Assembly: GCA_013360395.1 (NCBI GenBank)
Contig: JABWBQ010000005.1
Location: 25,494 to 89,493 of the forward strand
Origin: Flavobacteriales bacterium
GTDB lineage: Bacteria; Bacteroidota; Bacteroidia; Flavobacteriales_F; PHOS-HE28
Direction: 5' to 3'
Length of the DNA: 64,000 bases
Every line of letters starts with the position of its first letter. Positions within the stretch are counted from its first letter, which is position 1. Under the pieces are notes generated by a model that was not told where the DNA came from, searched no databases, and saw only the letters and a list, made by a program, of their open reading frames with translations. Positions 35,996-46,494 of this stretch are shown in pieces. The translations under genes were made by a program, and so were the position numbers.

Positions 35996-36312
35996 TCTTC
36001 ACCGCGGAGGCGGTGCGGGACATCGAGGAAATACACGCCTACATTGCCCAGGATTCCGTCCGTTATGCGGACCGCCAAGTGCGGTTGTTCTATGAAGAAG
36101 CCGAGCGGCTGGCCTTCTTTCCAAGGGGAGGCCGCATGGTCCCCGAGGTCCAGCACTTCACGGTAAGGGAACTCATCATCGGCAACTACCGCATGATGTA
36201 CCGCTTGTTGGAGCCGGACGTTGTGGAGGTGATGATCATCCATCACGCCAAGCGCAGGTTCCCATTCGGACGGATCCAGCCCGGTGGATCAACCCGGACG
36301 CGCCGCAAGTGA
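35983..36312 (+). CDS. RelE/ParE-family toxin
   Basis: 109 residues. ParE/RelE fold: AEVIFTAEAVRDIEEIHAYIAQDS (helix 1), REL.IGNYRMMYRLL strand pair and VVEVMIIHHAKRRFP at the end of the sheet. Members poison either gyrase (ParE) or translation (RelE); the sequence does not decide. Overlap with the antitoxin gene fits an addiction module sitting among the AraC-controlled genes. Confidence 0.82.
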   Translation: MAEVIFTAEAVRDIEEIHAYIAQDSVRYADRQVRLFYEEAERLAFFPRGGRMVPEVQHFTVRELIIGNYRMMYRLLEPDVVEVMIIHHAKRRFPFGRIQPGGSTRTRRK

Positions 36313-36446
36313 TCCGTTGAGGGAGGGAGCTAATGGCCCTGATCAGAAGCGGTAAGCTGGAGCGGAAAGTTGTGAATTGCACGTAGGAAATGCAGGAGCG
36401 ATGGGCATGGGTGCGCTCTTGATCCCTACTCGCTGGGGAACAAGTG
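36313..36446. other. gene-free start of the 732-bp gap before aldo-keto reductase 3
   Basis: I see no supported gene between the toxin stop and the AKR 3 start at 37045. This first part shows nothing specific. The rest of the gap holds, in order, a degenerate repeat tail, a perfect hairpin, an inverted repeat copy and operator C, listed separately. Confidence 0.5.
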
Positions 36447-36448
36447 CG

Positions 36449-36503
36449 GCTGCCGCTGCGCCGGATCACGCGGAGTCCTCTTTCCGATCCATCGGGTCGT
36501 GCC
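36449..36503 (+). repeat. degenerate tail of the intergenic repeat, copy 3
   Basis: GCTGCCGCTGCGCC...TCACGCG...GTCCTC...ATCCATCGGG.CGTG matches 26226-26278 with several substitutions and small gaps. Block 1 of the repeat is not recognisable before it. Same orientation as copy 1. Confidence 0.6.
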
Positions 36504-36546
36504 GGAGGTTACGGGCGTCAAGTGCATTTGCTCGAACAGGGGAAGT

Positions 36547-36591
36547 GATCAACTATTGTCAGTGGAACCGCTTCATTGACAATAGTTGATC
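36547..36591. repeat. perfect 15-bp inverted repeat (hairpin)
   Basis: GATCAACTATTGTCA at 36547-36561 is exactly complementary to 36577-36591 around a 15-base loop. It is A+T-rich in a G+C-rich setting and abuts repeat copy 2, which begins at 36596. No T-run follows, so a simple terminator is unlikely. Confidence 0.8.
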
Positions 36592-36595
36592 CATG

Positions 36596-36823
36596 CCGCG
36601 CGTGAGCGGGCGCAGCGGCAGCTCCCGGCCGGGAAGGCCTGTGCGGATGCCGCAACGAGGAGGCGACCGGTCGCACTCCGCCAAAGCCTTCGGCGACGGC
36701 GCGAGGAAGCCCCCGCAGTGCGAGCAGCCGCAGGCCGCATGGCCGGGACTAAAGCGGAGCACGCGACCCGGCTGCTCCCGAGCGAAGGCTCTGCGAAGCG
36801 AAGGGATGAGCCGGGGCACGCCC
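36596..36823 (-). repeat. intergenic repeat element, copy 2 (inverted relative to copy 1)
   Basis: Block 1 (36749-36823) is identical over 75 bases to the reverse complement of 26055-26129, and block 2 (36596-36622) over 27 bases to that of 26226-26252. The middle 126 bases are unrelated to copy 1's middle. It ends 54 bp before operator C. Copies 1 and 2 are inverted around a 10.3-kb segment. Confidence 0.9.
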
Positions 36824-36876
36824 TGATCATCATCATTCCCCACATCGGCATCCGCTTCGCCGCCCTGGCCCCACCA

Positions 36877-38772
<1,896 letters not shown>

Positions 38773-38779
38773 CACCACG

Positions 38780-39610
38780 ATGGACCGAACGATCACCTTC
38801 CTGCTGGCCGCCGCGCTGCTCGCCAATCCGGCGGGCGCGCAGGTCAACGAAAAGCAACACCAACAAATGACCCGCGAAGCATTGACGAAGCAGACCTACC
38901 ACGCCCTGTTCGGCGGGGAGGCCTTGACCGGGCAAGGCAACGACCCGGAGCTGATGAACATCCTGCAGCAATTCATTTTCGGGGATGTGTTCCACTCGGG
39001 CGTGCTGAACGACCGGCAGCGCGAGCTGATCACCATCGTCACGCTCACCGCGCAACAGGCGTTGCCCCAGCTGAAGGCGCACACCAACGCGGCGCTGAAC
39101 GTGGGCGTCACACCCATCGAGGTGCGCGAGGCGGTGTACCAGTGCGGGCCCTATATCGGCTACCCGCGCACGCTGAACGCCGTGGGCGTGATCAACGAGG
39201 TGTTCAAGGAACGCGGCATCGCGCTGCCGTTGGCGGCGCAGGGCACCGTGTCGGAAAGCGACCGCATGGCGAAGGGCAAGGCCATCCAGGACAAGCTCTA
39301 CGGCAGCGAGATCGCCGACGCGATGAAGACGCTGCCCGCCGGGTTCGATCAAGCCGTGCCGGACCTGCTCACCGGGGGCAACTTCGGCGACTTCTACACC
39401 CGCGGCGGCCTGGACGTGAAGACGCGTGAGCTGCTGATGTACTGCGTGCTGGCCACGCTGGGCGCGGAGTTCCAGCTGAAGGCGCACGTGCGCGGCAGCC
39501 TGAAGGCCGGCAACACCAAGGAGGAAATGATCGCCGCCATGGTGCAATGCATCGGCTACATCGGCTTCCCCGCCGCGATCAATGCGATCACCATCATCCG
39601 CAACAATTGA
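38780..39610 (+). CDS. secreted double carboxymuconolactone decarboxylase-like protein
   Basis: 276 residues. Sec signal (MDRTITFLLAAALLANPAGAQ) followed by two CMD/AhpD-fold repeats: LNDRQRELITIVTLTAQ (~70-150) and LDVKTRELLMYCVLATLGAEFQLKAHVRGSLKAGNTKEEMIAAMVQ (~205-270). The redox CxxC of AhpD is absent, so a peroxiredoxin-type role is unlikely. The first 8 residues nearly repeat those of the preceding cupin gene. It is part of the site C operon. Confidence 0.88.
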   Translation: MDRTITFLLAAALLANPAGAQVNEKQHQQMTREALTKQTYHALFGGEALTGQGNDPELMNILQQFIFGDVFHSGVLNDRQRELITIVTLTAQQALPQLKAHTNAALNVGVTPIEVREAVYQCGPYIGYPRTLNAVGVINEVFKERGIALPLAAQGTVSESDRMAKGKAIQDKLYGSEIADAMKTLPAGFDQAVPDLLTGGNFGDFYTRGGLDVKTRELLMYCVLATLGAEFQLKAHVRGSLKAGNTKEEMIAAMVQCIGYIGFPAAINAITIIRNN

Positions 39611-39657
39611 GCAGGAGCGGCATGCGTGATCGGTCCATTAGTCAACAAGCGAACACG

Positions 39658-40041
39658 ATGAAGAACAACAAGCCTTGGCCCACCGATGTGCTGCACGCGA
39701 TCGTGCGGGCGGACGACCTGCACGTGGCGCCCTTCCGCGAGGACGGCCGTACCTACGGCACACCCACCTGGATCTGGTGCGTGGAGGTGGACGGCGAGCT
39801 GTACGTGCGGGCCTACAACGGTCCGCATTCCACCTGGTACCGCTCCGCCGTGGACCAGAAGGCCGGCAAGATCGAGGCAGCCGGGAACACCTTCCAAGTC
39901 GCCTTCGAGCCGGCGACCGGACCGGTGAACGACGCGATCGATGCGGCCTACCGGGCGAAGTACAAGGGCAGCCCCTACCTCGATCCAATGATCAGCGCCC
40001 GCGCGCGATCGGCCACGATGCGCGTGGTGCCGAGGGAGTGA
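39658..40041 (+). CDS. DUF2255-like small protein
   Basis: 127 residues, single domain: DVLHAIVRADDLHVAPFREDGRTYGTPTWIWCVEVDGELYVRAYNG, then STWYRSAV and a C-terminal ATGPVNDAIDAAYRAKY. This pattern is the nitroreductase-like split-barrel DUF2255 family, of unknown function. It probably ends the site C operon. An in-frame ATG at 39622 is an alternative start. Confidence 0.8.
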   Translation: MKNNKPWPTDVLHAIVRADDLHVAPFREDGRTYGTPTWIWCVEVDGELYVRAYNGPHSTWYRSAVDQKAGKIEAAGNTFQVAFEPATGPVNDAIDAAYRAKYKGSPYLDPMISARARSATMRVVPRE

Positions 40042-40130
40042 AGGAACAATGGCCGCGAAAGCCATGGAAGCACAACGCAGCAACGTGATCGGGGCGGGGA
40101 TCCCTTGGAGCAGTGCGTTGTGCACTTGAC

Positions 40131-40478
40131 CTATTCCACGCCGGCCTCCAGGATCTTCTTCAACTGCTCCACCAAGGGCGGAACGTACTTGTTGGTGATG
40201 CGGAAGATCTGGGTATCATCGATAGCCGCGTAGTCATGCACGATCCGGTGCCGGAGGCCTTGGATCTTGAACCAGTCCACTTCGGGATGCATCTGCTTCA
40301 GAACGTCTGATACGTTGTAAGCAGCTTCGCCAATGATCTGCAGTCGGTACACCGTGGCATCACGCAGATCCTCGTCCGCCAGGAATGCTTCCAGGTCGAC
40401 CTCTGCCATACTCCGCACCACCTTTTCGGCAGCTTGGAGCATGTCCACGAGCCGCACCTTGTCGCTGCGCTCAGACAT
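40131..40478 (-). CDS. HepT-like RNase toxin (DUF86)
   Basis: 115 residues, all-helical. The RNase motif R-x4-H appears as LRHRIVHDYAAID (~76-88). HepT pairs with MntA nucleotidyltransferase antitoxins that AMPylate it. It overlaps the nucleotidyltransferase gene by 8 bp on the same strand, antitoxin first, the usual order. Confidence 0.88.
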   Translation of the reverse strand: MSERSDKVRLVDMLQAAEKVVRSMAEVDLEAFLADEDLRDATVYRLQIIGEAAYNVSDVLKQMHPEVDWFKIQGLRHRIVHDYAAIDDTQIFRITNKYVPPLVEQLKKILEAGVE

Positions 40479-40761
40479 ACTTCAGGTCCTTTTGGATGAA
40501 CTCCATGTAGTGCGGCTTCACGGCGGTACGCATCACCAGGTCCACTTCGCGTTGCACGATTTTCTGCAGGTCGAGCAAGAGGTCGAAATAGTCGAAGTCC
40601 GCTCCGGGCTCGAACTCCACCATGATATCCACGTCACTTTCCGGCCGGAAGTCATCGCGGGTGGCGGAACCGAACACGGCCATGCTCTTCAGCCCGTATT
40701 GGTCGAAGAGGCGCGCACGCTCTCGGCGCAGCGCGGCAAGGATGTCGGCGAGGCTGCCCAT
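40471..40761 (-). CDS. MntA-like nucleotidyltransferase (antitoxin partner of HepT)
   Basis: 96 residues. Minimal nucleotidyltransferase: VFGSATRDDFRPESDVDIMVEF contains G-S-x10-D-x-D, the metal and ATP site, and the third Asp is in REVDLVM. A -7-like GATATTTG lies about 10 bases before the ATG. It forms a HepT/MntA-type toxin-antitoxin module. Confidence 0.88.
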   Translation of the reverse strand: MGSLADILAALRRERARLFDQYGLKSMAVFGSATRDDFRPESDVDIMVEFEPGADFDYFDLLLDLQKIVQREVDLVMRTAVKPHYMEFIQKDLKYV

Positions 40762-40955
40762 GTCCTTACAAATATCGGGACCCGTGGTGGAAAGGCTTTC
40801 CGAAGGGCCTTCGTTGCGTTGCCGGCCATGAGTACCTTCGGCTATCCACTGGCCTGTGCTTGCCGGGCGGCGCTGCGGGCCGATGGGCGCGAGCGACGGC
40901 GATGGAGTGGGCCACACCGGTGCAGCATGAACGGGCCGACCAATACCTGAACACC

Positions 40956-42551
40956 ATGAAACTACGGAAGACCCCGATCCTGATCGGTTCCTGTTGTGTT
41001 GGCCTGCTCCTGGCCTGCCAAGCCGGGAACAAGGGCAGCAACGAAACTGTTGAGGACATGATCACCATCGACCCGAAGGGCATGCGGAAGGTGGGGACCG
41101 TGGATGAACGCTTCCAGTCCTACAATGTGGAGATGGTGGAGGTGGTGGGCGGCGAGTTCTGGCGACCCTACAAGTACATGGATTCCCTGCCATCGCCGGA
41201 GGCCGCGTCCACGTACGATGTTTCGCAGAAGGAGAACCCCATGTACCGGAAGCTCGCCCCGATCGACCTGTCGGACCGGCGGTTGGTGAATCTGGCCAAG
41301 GGCCTTGCCCCGGCCTATGTGCGGGTAAGCGGCACCTGGGCCAATGCCGTCCACTTCCAGGATGATGATGGGCCGCCCGCGGAAAAGGCACCGGCCGGTT
41401 TCGTGAACGTGCTGACGCGAAGCGCGTGGAAAGGCGTGGTGGATTTCGTGAAGGCCACGGATTCCAAGTTGGTGGTCTCGTTCGCGGTGTCCAACGGCGT
41501 GCGCGATGCACACGGGGTGTGGACGCCGAGGGAGGCGCAGCAGCTGGTGGACTATACGAGGAGCATCGGGGGCGACATCGCCGCCGCGGAGCTGTTCAAC
41601 GAGCCCACCATGCCGGCCGCCGGGGGCGCGATGCCGGCTTCGTACGGCAGCCGGGATCTCGCGAAGGATGTGGCCGTGTTCAAGGCTTGGGTGAAGAGCA
41701 AGGTGCCGGGCATGATGACCCTGGGGCCGGGTTCCGTGGGTGAGGGCATTCCGGTCGAGTTCCCACAGGCGGCGGGCATGTCCGCGATCACCACGGATTC
41801 GTTGATGTCCGCGGAGCCCCGGCCGGTGTTCGATGGGTTCTCGTACCACGTCTACGGCGCGGTGTCCATGCGGATGCTGCGCGAAGGGCCCTTCACGATC
41901 AAGGCGGAGCATGCCTTGGATGACGCGTGGCTGCGCAAGTCGGATGCGATCACTCGGTACTATGCGGGGCGGCGCGATGTGTACATGCCGGGCAAGCCGT
42001 TGTGGATCACGGAAACGGCCGAGGCCGCTGGTGGCGGCGATCCCTTCGCGGCCACGTACCTGGATTGTTTCCGGTACCTGTACCAGTTGGCCTCCTCGGC
42101 GAGGCATGGGGTGCAGGTGCACATGCACAACACGCTTGCCGCCAGCGAATACAGCCTGATCGACCAGGATACCCATTTGCCCAAGCCCAACTACTGGGCG
42201 GCCTTCCTCTGGGCGAAGCTGATGGGCACGGAGGTGTACGATGCCGGTGAAGGTGCGCCGGGCCTCTATCTGTTCGCCCACGACACCAAAGGGCGGAAGG
42301 GCAGCATCACCGTGCTGGTGATCAATACCAACAACGCGGCAACCGGGATCCGGATCCCCTCCGCGGCGGAGCTGTACACCATGACCTCACCGGAGCTTCA
42401 GGGCACCACGGTGCTCTTGAACGGGCAGGAATTGCAGCTGGATGCGAACGATGCATTGCCGGCGATCCATGGTCGGCCCGTGAGCGCAGGCGAGGTTTCG
42501 TTGCCGCCACGGAGCATCAGTTTCATCACGCTGGAACAAGGCGCGGAGTGA
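40956..42551 (+). CDS. GH79-like (beta-glucuronidase/heparanase clan) lipoprotein
   Basis: 531 residues. Lipobox LLLAC (Cys21). The barrel carries AAELFNEPTMPAA with the acid/base Glu216 in N-E-P, and LWITETAEAAGGG with the nucleophile Glu353. A C-terminal beta domain ends SLPPRSISFITL. N-terminal VRVSGTWANAVHF resembles the GH79 start region. It should cleave beta-glucuronide-type or related linkages of extracellular glycans; the subfamily substrate is uncertain. Confidence 0.85.
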   Translation: MKLRKTPILIGSCCVGLLLACQAGNKGSNETVEDMITIDPKGMRKVGTVDERFQSYNVEMVEVVGGEFWRPYKYMDSLPSPEAASTYDVSQKENPMYRKLAPIDLSDRRLVNLAKGLAPAYVRVSGTWANAVHFQDDDGPPAEKAPAGFVNVLTRSAWKGVVDFVKATDSKLVVSFAVSNGVRDAHGVWTPREAQQLVDYTRSIGGDIAAAELFNEPTMPAAGGAMPASYGSRDLAKDVAVFKAWVKSKVPGMMTLGPGSVGEGIPVEFPQAAGMSAITTDSLMSAEPRPVFDGFSYHVYGAVSMRMLREGPFTIKAEHALDDAWLRKSDAITRYYAGRRDVYMPGKPLWITETAEAAGGGDPFAATYLDCFRYLYQLASSARHGVQVHMHNTLAASEYSLIDQDTHLPKPNYWAAFLWAKLMGTEVYDAGEGAPGLYLFAHDTKGRKGSITVLVINTNNAATGIRIPSAAELYTMTSPELQGTTVLLNGQELQLDANDALPAIHGRPVSAGEVSLPPRSISFITLEQGAE

Positions 42552-42630
42552 AACGTGTCTACACTTGATCGGGGCCGGATCTTGGAGTTCCGGGCGAGGA
42601 TGGTGTTGGTTGGTCCTGGCCCGGCACCAC

Positions 42631-42752
42631 GACCTTTGCGATCCCGGTCCGCTGCACCCATGCCCCGCCACCTTCTCCTCGCGCTCCCGCTGCTCTTCCT
42701 CGCCCTCCCCGCGCGCGCCCAACGCGATACCATCGCGATCACCTCGGCATAG
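42631..42752 (+). pseudogene. truncated duplicate of the GH2 gene 5' end
   Basis: From a -7 box GACCTTTG (42631) through codon ~26 of an ATG at 42660, this matches 46461-46575: both encode the same kind of signal peptide (LALPLLFLALPARAQRDTIA here, LALLLLFLALPALAQRDTIA in the intact gene). It then runs into unrelated sequence and a stop at 42750-42752, where the intact gene continues. It is the left border of a ~3.7-kb segment that separates the two copies. Confidence 0.85.
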
Positions 42753-42792
42753 CGACTCGGAATTGATGCTCCTGGAACGAGGTCGAGGGAGA

Positions 42793-43491
42793 TTACGATC
42801 CAACCAGCGTGATCCTTCCCGCCTCGTCCACCAATACGTGTCGGTCGTTCACATCGATCGCGAGTGCGATCCCGTTGTAAAAGGGCTCCAGGTATTTGAA
42901 GCGATGAGCGTAGATCGGTTGGCCGGTGGGATCGATATGGCACCAGCCATCCTTGTCAAGCACAACTGCGAAGCCTTTGTGGAAGACATGCACGAAACGG
43001 AAGGAGGATGTATACTGTCTGCTACCATCCTTGCGGATGTGGAAGGCTTCGTGAGCACGGAGCACACAGATCATGCCGTCCCGGGCATCTCCGGCATACT
43101 GCCAACGTTCCGTGTAGAGTGCCCGGCCTGATGGGTCGATATGGTGATAGCCGACAGGGGACCTTACCACACAGCAGTCCTCTTGAAAGTTTCCACACCA
43201 TGGGTACCGCTCCGGATAACAAGCATTGCCGTGGAGGTCGATATGAAGCCAGCCATCCGGGCACAACACCGCAGCCCGATCACAGTAGAACCCATAGGCT
43301 TTCTGAAAGCGCATGGAATATAGCGGGTCCCCAGCAGCATCAATATGATACCAGCCGGATGCATCCTTCACTGGGGCCACACCAGGCGCATGGAAGGAGA
43401 GCACGGCCGCGTAGCGATCATGCCATAGTGGCTTCCCATCGAGCAGGAAGTGTGATCCATCTGGCGATGGCTTGAGATCACGCCAGTTCAT
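42793..43491 (-). CDS. WG-repeat protein
   Basis: 232 residues made of ~5-6 copies of a ~37-residue repeat with the core GWYHID..G.PLY..RF (for example DASGWYHIDAAGDPLYSMRF, CPDGWLHIDLHGNACYPERY, DKDGWCHIDPTGQPIYAHRF). WG/KWG repeats form beta structures presumed to bind ligands or partners. No signal peptide. Last gene of the minus-strand cassette; less G+C-rich than the surroundings. Confidence 0.8.
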   Translation of the reverse strand: MNWRDLKPSPDGSHFLLDGKPLWHDRYAAVLSFHAPGVAPVKDASGWYHIDAAGDPLYSMRFQKAYGFYCDRAAVLCPDGWLHIDLHGNACYPERYPWCGNFQEDCCVVRSPVGYHHIDPSGRALYTERWQYAGDARDGMICVLRAHEAFHIRKDGSRQYTSSFRFVHVFHKGFAVVLDKDGWCHIDPTGQPIYAHRFKYLEPFYNGIALAIDVNDRHVLVDEAGRITLVGS

Positions 43492-43527
43492 GGGCGAAGC
43501 GCTTTGCTGTGGGTTCGAATACCGATA

Positions 43528-43749
43528 TCATTTGGCACAAGGATCCGGGTCCTGAGGATATCCGGGTTGTTCAAGACCCACCACGGATCGCCTCCTGTTC
43601 ATATCGTCAGCCGGATGTTCACCATCGCCGAACATCATGCGGCACGCATCGATGGAAATGAACTCGAAGGCCATGTGTCGTTGAAGCCATCGTTCGGCCA
43701 ACAGGCTATTACTGGAGGCGAGATCGCCGAAGAGCAGAACCTTCAACAT
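43528..43749 (-). CDS. small protein, probably a truncated glycosyltransferase-like N-terminus
   Basis: 73 residues. The start (MLKVLLFGDLASSNSLLAERWLQR, then FEFISIDACRMMFG) looks like the first beta-alpha-beta unit of a Rossmann-type glycosyltransferase, but the frame ends soon after in DPDPCAK. The ATG overlaps the radical SAM stop by 7 bp (ATGTTGA), so translation may be coupled. It may be a fragment cut short, or a genuine small protein handled by the radical SAM enzyme; the first seems more likely. Confidence 0.4.
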   Translation of the reverse strand: MLKVLLFGDLASSNSLLAERWLQRHMAFEFISIDACRMMFGDGEHPADDMNRRRSVVGLEQPGYPQDPDPCAK

Positions 43750-44765
43750 GGTTTCCGCATGTTGCATGTGCGACAAAGTGGCCTGGTGCGATAGTCTCTG
43801 ACCAATTCTTGGTAAGCACCATCGGACACGACCTCCAAAAGGGTCTTTTCATTCACATCGCCGAAGTTCCCGAGCCCACGACGCAGGTCATCGGGTGCGC
43901 AGCATGGAGAGATCTCACCCATGGCGGAGATCCAGAGCTCCTTGCCGAGGAAGGGACAAACGTGGTCATCGGGAACCACATGCCCGTTCTGTGGTACCAA
44001 GGGAGTGATGTTCTCCAGCAGGACCGGCTTTCCGTCGGGCCGGGGATGAGCAACCGATGTCGCATGGGCAAGTTCCACGATACGGTTCCAACGTCCTATG
44101 GCCTCCGGCGAGTTTTTGAAGCTCAGGTGCTCGATCTCCTTGAAATGCGCCCACAGATGATGACCCTTCACACGATCCACACCCAGGTCGGCGGCAAGAC
44201 GGATGATATCCGGTAGCTCGTGCATGTTGTTCTGCATGAAGGTGAGCTGGAAGGTCACACGGCAGTAGTGCCCGCTCGCTGCGAAATGCGCATCCCGGTA
44301 TTGGATGAAGCGTTGAACATGGTCAATGGCCCGTTCGAAATTCAAGCCCTTCATCACCGTTTCCGCGGTAGCCTTGGTGGCACCGTTCCATGAGATCTTC
44401 ACATCCGATGCGACCGGTACGATACGTGCAGCCCAATCCTCCACTGTTCGTCGTGGGAAAGTGCCGTTGGTCGTCAGGTTCACCTTCATGCCGAGCTCGG
44501 CTGCGAGCGCGAGCAGTTCATCGAATTGGCGGTACAGGAGGGGCTCGCCCATGGTGGATGGAATGACTTCGCGAACGCCCATTGCGGCGGCTTCCTCCAT
44601 CACCTTGCGGACCATCCCGAAAGGCATCCGCCGACGCTTGATACCGGTACGGTCATACAGGCGCTCCATGAAATCGCTGTATTCGCTGTGCTCCTCGCAC
44701 ATGGTGCAGTGCAGGTTGCAATCCTCAGGATTGGTGTCGAGGGTGATCCGCCAGAATGCGCTCAT
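43743..44765 (-). CDS. radical SAM protein with SPASM-like C-terminus
   Basis: 340 residues. 4Fe-4S site CNLHCTMC with Cys16, Cys20, Cys23 at the N-terminus, GEPLLY, LTTNGTF and ISWNGATKATAE of the core barrel, and a Cys-rich end (CPFLGKELWISAMGEISPCC ... CRTCNMRKPC) that should bind an auxiliary cluster. Substrate unknown. It overlaps the upstream glycosyltransferase gene by 4 bp (ATGA). Members near glycosyltransferases and WG-repeat genes suggest a role in surface-glycan or peptide modification, by inference only. Confidence 0.88.
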   Translation of the reverse strand: MSAFWRITLDTNPEDCNLHCTMCEEHSEYSDFMERLYDRTGIKRRRMPFGMVRKVMEEAAAMGVREVIPSTMGEPLLYRQFDELLALAAELGMKVNLTTNGTFPRRTVEDWAARIVPVASDVKISWNGATKATAETVMKGLNFERAIDHVQRFIQYRDAHFAASGHYCRVTFQLTFMQNNMHELPDIIRLAADLGVDRVKGHHLWAHFKEIEHLSFKNSPEAIGRWNRIVELAHATSVAHPRPDGKPVLLENITPLVPQNGHVVPDDHVCPFLGKELWISAMGEISPCCAPDDLRRGLGNFGDVNEKTLLEVVSDGAYQELVRDYRTRPLCRTCNMRKPC

Positions 44766-46042
44766 GTGGTTTGCTTCAGTTGGGTATAGATGTCCTCGAG
44801 GGTTTTGCAATGCTCCTCTATGCTTGGTATTGCGCCATCGGCTGAATGGAGATATCCGCGACGACCAAGGCGATCCATGCTGCCCGGGTGCTGGATGGCC
44901 CAACGCATCCAATGGCCCAGGCTATCCGCAGACCGGTGTTCGAACAGGAGCCCGTTCACCTGGTGGGCCACCAACTCCGCCATACCACCGGCGTCGGCCG
45001 TGATCACCGGGATATGGCATGCTTGTGCTTCATGGATCACCAAGGGTGAGTTCTCCATCCAGATCGAGGGCACCACGATGCAATCCACCTGCGAGAAGAC
45101 CGAGTTCGCCAGGTTTTGGTTGACATAGGACCCGTGGAAGTGTATGCCGTTCCGGCCTTCGGCCATGCTCATCAACGCCCGGGTGCTCTGCTCGTCCTTG
45201 GCACCCCAGACGTGCAACTCAGCTAGCTTCTCCAAGCCATCGAAGGCTTCGATCAGGAGGTTCACCCCTTTGGCGGGGATATGTGTACCGATGTACCCGA
45301 AACGGTACTTGTTGGCCTGGGTCCGCTCCAACGAAGGGGTCAGGTAGTGCAAGGGGAAGCCATAGTCGAGGTACTGGACCTTGTCCGCTGCGATGCCGAG
45401 ATCGCGGATGAACCTGTCCCGTAGGTATAGAGAGGGGGCGATGAAGCGATCGACCTGCTCACATATTCGCCGGGCCTCGATCATGCGGCGATGTATCCAT
45501 GCGGTCCAATGGGCGATCTCCCGCTCCTGGTCATCCTCGGTACCGGATATCAAGGCTGCATAGCAGGATAGCGCGCACTTTCGGTCATCCTGTCCGTCGC
45601 ATAGGGCATGCACCATCCCTCCTCCGAAGTTGCGTTGGAGGAACTGCCCGCGTGGACACATCAACCAGAAGTCGTGCAGGGTGAACACGATCGGTATGCC
45701 TGCCTCCTTGAGCACATCCACAATGCCCGTGGACAAGTGATTCAGGTGTCCGATGTGGGCGACATCAGGCCTGAAACCGTGTAACACTTCGGCGAATCGT
45801 TCATCCAACTCCCGATGGCGATAACCGTCCTTGCCACGGGGCATGTTGACCAGGATGCGCTCCGGACCAACTCCATCCTGAACGCGACGAAAGGTGAAGT
45901 CCGCTGTAAAAGGATCCTCCTCGCGGGTGAAGACCAGCACCTCATGGCGCTTCGCCAGCTCGTTGCAGATGCTCTGGCTGTACACCTCGGACCCTGCGTT
46001 GTACAAGGGCGGGTATCCGTGTATGATCTTGAGGATGCGCAT
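44762..46042 (-). CDS. family 4-type glycosyltransferase
   Basis: 426 residues, GT-B fold. N-terminal MRILKIIHGYPPLYNAGSEVYS is the acceptor-side glycine loop, and IPIVFTLHDFWLMCPRGQF is typical of GT4. The donor half has YRFGYIGTHIPAKGVNLLIEAF and the nucleotide-sugar motif VVPSIWMENSPLVIHEAQ (E-x7-E type). Sugar and acceptor unknown. First gene of the cassette; the start codon is supported by the fold. Confidence 0.9.
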   Translation of the reverse strand: MRILKIIHGYPPLYNAGSEVYSQSICNELAKRHEVLVFTREEDPFTADFTFRRVQDGVGPERILVNMPRGKDGYRHRELDERFAEVLHGFRPDVAHIGHLNHLSTGIVDVLKEAGIPIVFTLHDFWLMCPRGQFLQRNFGGGMVHALCDGQDDRKCALSCYAALISGTEDDQEREIAHWTAWIHRRMIEARRICEQVDRFIAPSLYLRDRFIRDLGIAADKVQYLDYGFPLHYLTPSLERTQANKYRFGYIGTHIPAKGVNLLIEAFDGLEKLAELHVWGAKDEQSTRALMSMAEGRNGIHFHGSYVNQNLANSVFSQVDCIVVPSIWMENSPLVIHEAQACHIPVITADAGGMAELVAHQVNGLLFEHRSADSLGHWMRWAIQHPGSMDRLGRRGYLHSADGAIPSIEEHCKTLEDIYTQLKQTT

Positions 46043-46460
46043 GCGGATCACAAGGCCGTTCGTCCAAAGATCCGCATCCGACCTGTTCCCTTCTGTCACG
46101 GCGTCATTCCTGGCGCCTCCTGGCCACGAGCCCGATCGATAGGACCGTGATGCACACACGTTGAGCGCATGCGGTTGGTGGTATTCAATGAAATGCCCTG
46201 GTTGCTTTGGAGCACGACTTGAACATCATAGGAAGGATCGGCTTGAACCAGATGGCAATATCACCTCCACCGTACAAGAGCCTGTAACCAAGGAATTCGA
46301 GCTTGGGCATTCAGGTCGCTCATCCGAGTCGCAGGTTCCGCGCATGACCACGGCTTCGGTCGGACGATGCATCGGGGCCATGTGGTCACGTGAACGTGGT
46401 GACGAGGTCCGTGTCTGGATCAAGTTCGATGTGCTATGATAGGGTTCGCCATTCTCCACC
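46043..46460. other. intergenic stretch, possible gene remnants
   Basis: No gene I can support. One short frame near 46192-46287 ends LNIIGRIGLNQMAISPPPY.. then a stop, with gene-like composition, and could be the tail of a lost gene. The divergent promoters of the glycosyltransferase and GH2 genes must lie here; the GH2 -7-like box is GACCTTCG at 46461-46468. Confidence 0.4.
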
Positions 46461-46494
46461 GACCTTCGTCTTCGTCCTCCCCTCCGCTGCACCC

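Noticed and set aside
43505..43530. GGTTCGAAT resembling a tRNA T-loop
   Set aside because: No acceptor, D or anticodon stem can be folded around it.
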